From Rhododendron vialii (Eukaryota > Streptophyta > Magnoliopsida > Ericales > Ericaceae): 64,000 nucleotides of DNA. The notes below the pieces were generated by a model, which worked only from the letters and a program-made list of their open reading frames with translations, was not told the DNA's origin and ran no database searches. A program made the position numbers and the translations under genes. Positions 58,285-64,000 of this stretch are shown in pieces. Within the stretch, counting starts at the first letter, position 1, and every line of letters starts with the position of its first letter. Location of the stretch: contig NC_080562.1 in the NCBI RefSeq assembly GCF_030253575.1, forward strand, positions 25,075,352 through 25,139,351, read 5' to 3'.

Positions 58285-59640
58285 AAGGTTCTCTTCTCCC
58301 AAGCATTGGTTAATCCTTCTGATACCAAATTTTGCCCCATCATCCACCGCAGCAATTATCACCCGGTGGAAACAAAGATTTTGTTTGTATTCGGAACCCT
58401 ATGAGACACCGTTCGACGAAGCTTTCTGATTCACTGCTCCGGTTCGCGAAAAAGATTGAGCTTAATTAGCATCGCAAAACAATGCGTTTCTTTAAAGCGA
58501 TAAGGGCCTGTCCGTGGCAGCCTGCGACAATTCCTTCCAGCCACACTGCGGCAAATGCATGTGCCAGGCCCCTTATTTTGCTTCTTAATTTAGTGCCATA
58601 CATATCAATTTTTTTTTTTGGGGTACATCATAGATATAAATATTCTACTACTATATTAGGTATCGTATTCTACTACTATAAATATTCTACTCTATACGTA
58701 TTAAATATTATATCAAGTACTACTAATATCTAAGTTGCAATAAGACAGGTGGGTCTTGAATGTGTTTGTCTTTTTTTTGGTTTCTTGGGCCGGGTTGGCT
58801 TCTCGTCATCCATGGGTGGTTTTTTCCCTTCTAGTTCCTAGCGGCATAACATATGATTATTGAAGTTCTCTTTGTTCTGTTTTGATGTCTCGTGCTATGG
58901 ATCCTTTTAATCTTTGTAGTCTGTTTTCAAAAATTAATAAATTTTCTTTGCTGTTTAAAAAAAAAGTTGAAATAAGACAGGAAATAAGGCAACGTGGGTT
59001 CGATCCCCACTTTTAGCCCATTAAGGCAGTGCTAGCTTCAGGGGATGGTGGAGGGAAAAAAAAAACAAGGGAGCCAAAGCACTCTCTCTCATCCCGACAA
59101 ATTAAAAAAATCCCGAAAGCCTTGGCGGGAAAAAGCCGCTTTCACTCCTCATTCCTTCAACAAACCAGACCGTAGATAAGAAATCTAATTTTGATTTATA
59201 AAATCGATCATATATAAGTTTAAAATTAAACTATCAATGACCGTTTATTTTATAAACTAAAATTCAATTTTTGATGTACCTATCAATGTCTGATTAACCT
59301 CTTCTTTTTTTTGCGTGAATGTACCATTCTGCAGGTCCTATAATATGAATGATTTAGATTACTGGAAAAAAAATGCACATTGAGTTAAAAAAAACACTAA
59401 ATAACAGGACATTAATTTCAAAAAAATGCTAGCGAACCAATATCACAGCAGCTTGATAGAGCCTTTGTTCCTCCAAGTCTAACCGGATAAACCTGTTCAG
59501 GACTCCATGTGCACTCCCACAATTTTTCTAACCACCACGGGATTAATTAACCAATTCCTTGATTATAAAACCATTTCTTATAGCTATATCCTCATTGAAC
59601 ACACGGGCAAAGTGGTTACTGCATTCTTATAAACGCTGTT
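58285..59640. other. Retroposon debris and intergenic sequence
   Basis: A second LINE-like 3' tail lies at about 58860-58966 (AAAATTAATAAATTTTC, then an A run). At 58994-59010 is GTGGGTTCGATCCCCAC, a perfect tRNA T-arm shape without the rest of a tRNA. No gene is visible. Confidence 0.45.
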
Positions 59641-59659
59641 GTAAAAGAGGATTGTCAAG

Positions 59660-59858
59660 AGAAGCCACTGCTAGTGCAGTTGGTTGTCTCTTTTTCCCCC
59701 TCCGTGGAGCTCTCAGTTCGAGCTCCATGAGGGGCGGGTTTTGAAAGCTAAGGCTATAGATAGTCTCTGGACTTTCCTGTGCTAACTCTAACACCCCACT
59801 AACTCCTCACTAACTCCTGCTAACTATACAATATTGGCAAAAAAAAAAAAAAAAAAAA
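59660..59858 (+). mobile_element. tRNA-derived SINE
   Basis: An A-box-like TAGTGCAGTTGG (59672-59683) and a B-box-like AGTTCGAGCTCC (59715-59726) lie at the spacing of an internal RNA polymerase III promoter. A short body and an A20 tail (59839-59858) follow. The 5' border and target duplication are not clear. Confidence 0.65.
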
Positions 59859-60259
59859 CTACCATCAAGTTTAACACCAGCTTCAATCGAGTCGTTAAGG
59901 TCTATAGATCAATTCGTGTTTTCTCTAACTTCCTTGGGAGCAATGTAGTTATGGGTAGCATTCAAAATATTCTCAAAAGAGTCTGGTCCTACTGGCCCAT
60001 TCATGAGTCCACCTAAATGTTTGAGAATCAGTTTGTAGGCCCATATTAACTACTTCTAATAAGTACTCCTGGCTTAGCCCGAATCACATTATCAAGATTA
60101 GGTGATTCAAAACATAGACTCTTCGACTTCCCCATATAATGCCCTTCAAAGAAAGAGCCTGCCCGGCCCCTAGGAACTTGCACCTGAGTAAGGCCCCTTT
60201 CATTTGAAGCAGGAGCTTCTGCACGCACCCTTCTCTTTATGGACCGATTGGGCATTCAC

Positions 60260-60733
60260 TGTAAGTTTATACTGTTAGTTTTTTCCTATTAGTATGGCCC
60301 ACTAGCCTCCATATTTTGTGCATGTGGGACTCCACTATCAGATAAGCCAATGAAGTGATATGGTTCATTACGATAACTAATTAGAATTATAGATGAAGGA
60401 AAACTCTTGATAATAAAAGAGATCTTGATGGACTAGGTATCTTTTAATAATTATCTCTAAGGCCCTCTTCTCTCCTCTATAAAAGATAGAATACTCTCTC
60501 CTTATTCTTACGGTTTTTCCATCAATTAAAGTACAGGGGTATTCTAGAAAAGTAGAGACAGAGAGGAGAAGGTGAGCCAAGAATTAAGGTGTTTCTAATT
60601 AAGGGGTTTGTTCTTTCTAATCTCGATGGCCGACAAAGGTATGTCATTTATTGTTCTTGAGATGTGTTGAATTCAAGATCCTGTTATATCTGTTTTTCGC
60701 ACAATAGATTAAATACAGATTTATAGATTTACA
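60260..60733 (+). mobile_element. Copia-type LTR (5' LTR) of an element without visible coding sequence
   Basis: The stretch starts TGTAAGTTT and ends GATTTACA, and is directly followed by the primer-binding site TGGTATCAGAGC (60736-60747). A TATA box (CTATAAAAG at about 60477) fits an LTR promoter in plus orientation. No partner LTR occurs before the window ends, and no gag frame follows, so this is a truncated or non-autonomous element. Confidence 0.75.
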
Positions 60734-60735
60734 GT

Positions 60736-60747
60736 TGGTATCAGAGC
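60736..60747 (+). promoter_or_regulatory. Primer-binding site (initiator-Met tRNA type)
   Basis: TGGTATCAGAGC, two bases after the LTR end; the same sequence serves the copia element at 56553-56565. Confidence 0.85.
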
Positions 60748-62290
60748 ATGATTTTTCTGAATCAATACAACTTGGAATAACAGTATCGCGAACGTACTGC
60801 CATGTTATATTTATATATTGACTCATGAACGATCGAAACTGTCGAACCCAATCACTACTAGTTACGTTACTGTTTTGTGGTTGTGTTTTCATGTGGCTTA
60901 AGTTTCGTTGTTAGAATACAATTGGTTTTATCGAATACTGATGAAAGACCCGAAGTAATGTCATTGGTATCATGTTTACATATGGCCTAATGTAGTCAGT
61001 TTAGACTATGATTAAGTGGATCTCGTTTTTTGTGATTGGAATTGAATATTCTCTATTATGCTAACAAATCGTATTCATATGTGCCGATTAAAGTTAATAC
61101 TTGAATATGATCATACGGTGAGTCCAGTAGATAATCATCGTTTAAATTGATAGCAGCTTTGAGTACTACTGCATCGTTCTTTCGGATTGAAAAGAATCGT
61201 TTTATCGCATTTATGCCGTAATTGATTCACGGGTTAGTAGCATAATTCACGGGCTATGATTGTTGGCACTTGAATGTCAGTTTGCAAAGTTTACAAGTAA
61301 ATTTATGTTTCCCTACTTGGACTTTGCATATGGACTTTTCTACATGGAGCATATTATTTTACTCCTTGTTAATTAATAGCCTATTAATGCTACTGTTATT
61401 TGATGAAGCGATACATGGAAGAATGACTGAATCGTAATTTTTGATTCATGTACTGATCATAATTACTGGATTGGAAAACATGTACACATATTTTTTTTAA
61501 TGTATGTATGGATATTGTTTTCGTTATGGCTATGGTCAGTGATAGAGATAAAGGTTATGATCACATGCTTACAAAATTAATCTGTTTTGTCAGATTATGT
61601 TTTCTGCAATAATGTATGATTATTTTGAAGCATTTAATTTGAAAAGCTTTTCTATTACTGTGTTACTGTATATGTAAGAGTTATGATTATATTGAATGTC
61701 ATTGAACGGATAATCAATCACATAAAAAAAATACTTAGTTGTATATTTTATTTTTTCGGTAGTAGTGATTGAATAAAAGAATGACACCGGAATAACTCGA
61801 ATAAAAGAATAAAGTATATCATTGGTTAGTTTAATACTCATAGGAATTACTAATTTGATAGTCACCAAAGTGACCTAGATTAGTGAAACTTATGAATATT
61901 GAACTACATTAAAGTTTTGTTAAAAGGGTAACAATTAAGTCAATGATATTCTCGATTGCAGTCATAATTATAAGAATGGGACTAGGCCCAAAGGAGAGTC
62001 AGATTTAAATAATTATGAACTGGATAGGGTGAGTAATTTATGCAACTTAGCGGGTTAGGATTGGATATCCAAAGATAACATGACTAACTTGATAAGCTGT
62101 ATAAATTATTTAGACCTATTTAGGTGATTATGTTGCACCTAATTAATGAGTGAACATTAGATATGCTTAGGTTTCGCCCAAAGGAGGACCTAAGTGATGT
62201 CAATAATTCATCATTATAAATTATTTAGACCTATTTAGGTGATTATGTTATACCTAATTAATGAGTGAACAATAGGTATACTTAGGTTTT
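60748..62290 (+). other. Non-coding leader or interior after the copia-type LTR
   Basis: AT-rich, with no open frame of note. The phrase GCCCAAAGGAG occurs twice (about 61987 and 62174). A 75-bp direct repeat lies at 62100 and 62215. Confidence 0.5.
62100..62289. repeat. 75-bp direct repeat, 115-bp period
   Basis: TATAAATTATTTAGACCTAT begins both copies (62100 and 62215). They match through TGCTTAGGTTT with few changes. Confidence 0.85.
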
Positions 62291-63700
62291 GTGCTTGCGA
62301 CCTTAGAGTGTGTTGCAATAAGAATACCCCAAGCGTAGGGCTAGGTCGGTTGAACGCATAATAAAACCCGAAAGTCCGGGGTCGAATCCATAGGGAGCGC
62401 ATCCATAACTCGGTTCGGAGATTAGCTTGCGTAGAGATTTTAGCGTTAGGACCACCAACCAAAGTTCGGCGTTGAGACGGCCAACTGAGCGATTTAGAAA
62501 GTTGCTACTTAACCTAACTACGGCTTTTTGATTGGAGATTAAACTAAAGGCTAGGTTTAGGGATAATTAACACCCATAACGTAAGGATAAACTCGATTCT
62601 TCTCTTCTTAACAACGGTGTTAAACATGACTAGGGCTCTTTTGATTCATTTTAACAAACACAAAGAGGGACATAGCTTCAAGTATCAAATGTGGCAAATA
62701 GCTTAGCCATTGCCTACATTTGATCAAAAAGATTAACACCTCTAAGTTTTGGTACATAAAATTAGTCCTAAGCCATGTTTAAGCTAGAAAATGGGATTTT
62801 ACAAGAGAAGAACAAGCTACATCCTTGGTTACGGGATGTTAACCATTCCACAACCTAACCTTACTACACTACTCACTCATATTGAAAGGGGCAACGAAAT
62901 GAGCAAGGGGAAACATAAGGAAAATACCAAACATTGAGTAAATTCAAAATAAATACAAGATCCTCGAAGAGAATGAAATTTCTTACAACTTTAATGAAGA
63001 CCAAAAGCTCCGAAAGTAAATGGATCGCACCTAAAAACCTTGCTTAAGACTTGAATGAGGAGAGAGGTTGGAGCTCCATTAATGGAGGTAGAGAGAGAAA
63101 GTGCAAAAATGAAAGATGACCTACTCCCCTTGTAGAGACTCGTATTTTTGAAAATCTCTTAAAGGATTTATAATGTTAAAAATCTTGACTAAATGTGAGA
63201 TTTCTTGGATTTATTTGAATTGGGAATTTAAGTGATAAGGATTGAAAGCGGAGGGAGTGCAAGTGTGATTAGTGTGTGTGTGTCCTAGTATATATATGTG
63301 TGTATAGGGATGTAGGGGATTAAAATCCCCAATCCCACTCTCTCTCTAACTCCCGGCCTCTCTCCCCTCTCTCGGCTCCTCTCCCTCTCTCACTCCATAA
63401 CTCAAAAACTCCACCCAAAACTCAAAACCCAAGACAATCAACCTCCAATCCATCATCTACGCGCGTATTTGGAGCTCGTACATCGTTGGCTAGCGCTCGG
63501 TGGAGGTGTATTGCTCTCGAAGTCGATTTTGGAAGCTAGGGCTCGATCTCTCGTGGGGTTCGGCTTTGATGCTCGAGGTAGGGATTTCTATCTTTCTCTA
63601 TATGTTTATGGGATGATTCGGTGTCCAAAACTTACGTTGGATCATTGTTTGGAGGCCTCGTGTTTGCCTTTGAAAGCTGTCAAAATCGTGCTGAAAAACC
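62291..63700. other. Unrecognised sequence, possibly LTR-related
   Basis: It contains GTCCGGGGTCGAATCCATAG (about 62376), a phrase I associate with plant LTR elements, though that link is from memory. No gene is supported; the short frames lack domains. The (TG)/(TA) patch near 63270-63305 and the CT-rich 63340-63400 are simple sequence. Confidence 0.35.
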
Positions 63701-63704
63701 CAGG

Positions 63705-63945
63705 TGCTACATGTACCAGTATTTACCCCGGTACATGTAGCAAACCCAGATTTCTTTGATTTTTCGTTCATTAGCTACATGTAGCACCCTTACTCTGCTA
63801 CATGTACCAAATGCAGATTGTATCTTCTGTTCGCTGGCTACATGTAGCACCCTTAACTGCTACGTGTACCAAACTCAAATTATACCTTCTGTTGGCTGGG
63901 TACATGTAGCACCCTTATCCTGCTACATGTACCAAACTGGAAAAT
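63705..63945. repeat. Approximately 62-bp units with palindromic ACATGT motifs
   Basis: Units starting GCTACATGTAGCACCCTTA recur at about 63774, 63837 and 63899, each followed by GCTACATGTACCAAA. ACATGT occurs at 63709, 63733, 63777, 63800, 63840, 63902 and 63925, with a variant ACGTGT at 63862. It continues to the window end. Confidence 0.85.
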
Positions 63946-64000
63946 TTTGAAAAAGTTTCTTCTTCCATGGTTTGGACCCCCGATCACTTTCAATACCCCC

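Noticed and set aside
58994..59010. Possible tRNA gene
   Set aside because: A T-arm shape is present, but no acceptor, D or anticodon stems can be built around it.
63705..63945. CRISPR-like array
   Set aside because: Units are whole-length tandem repeats, spacers are similar to each other, and the context is plant nuclear DNA.

Overview
The window is plant nuclear DNA, most likely from a eudicot. It is AT-rich and carries intron-containing genes with GT/AG splice sites, a tandem family of xyloglucan endotransglucosylase/hydrolase (XTH) genes, and plant-type transposons: Tat-lineage Ty3/gypsy, Ty1/copia, Mutator-like, hAT-like MITEs, L1-type LINE debris and a tRNA-derived SINE. The species cannot be named from the sequence alone. 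All structural calls come from reading the sequence; no database search was run.

Layout. The first 175 bases are the last coding exon of a plus-strand gene, possibly PPR-like. From 4.3 to 36.8 kb runs a minus-strand array of six XTH copies, here called XTH1 to XTH6. XTH5 (21.4-22.8 kb, 292 aa predicted) and XTH6 (35.6-36.8 kb, 285 aa predicted) read as intact three-exon genes. XTH1 to XTH4 are broken in different ways: XTH1 is degenerate, XTH2 has three small frameshifting deletions, XTH3 has lost exon 1, and XTH4 has lost exon 3 and most of exon 2. XTH4 is also split by a 5.1-kb Mutator-like element (MULE, 13139-18245) with a perfect 9-bp target-site duplication. The flanks show that the XTH2-XTH3 and XTH4-XTH5 blocks arose by segmental duplication and then picked up different insertions.

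The MULE carries one three-exon gene with no in-frame stop (883 aa predicted): a FAR1-type zinc region, a MULE transposase domain, a SWIM-type zinc finger and a C-terminal OTU cysteine-protease domain. Between XTH5 and XTH6 lie a 1.45-kb foldback element, a 1.1-kb element with long terminal inverted repeats, a 2.5-kb solo LTR with a 5-bp target-site duplication, and several MITEs.

From 37.2 to 57.0 kb is a nested retrotransposon. A Ty1/copia element on the minus strand (37228-56992) was invaded inside its reverse transcriptase by a 14.8-kb Tat-lineage Ty3/gypsy element (38903-53710, target duplication CACAC). The gypsy element has gag-protease, reverse transcriptase, two RNase H domains and integrase on the minus strand. 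On the plus strand, between integrase and the 3' LTR, it also carries a decayed plant-mobile-domain (PMD) gene with its own TATA box, intron and coiled-coil tail.

The last 7 kb hold LINE RNase H debris, a tRNA-like SINE, a copia-type LTR with primer-binding site but no visible coding sequence, and a region with regularly spaced self-complementary ACATGT motifs. Host function in the window therefore rests mainly on XTH5 and XTH6, which encode secreted wall-remodelling enzymes; the rest is a record of transposon insertion and tandem-gene decay.
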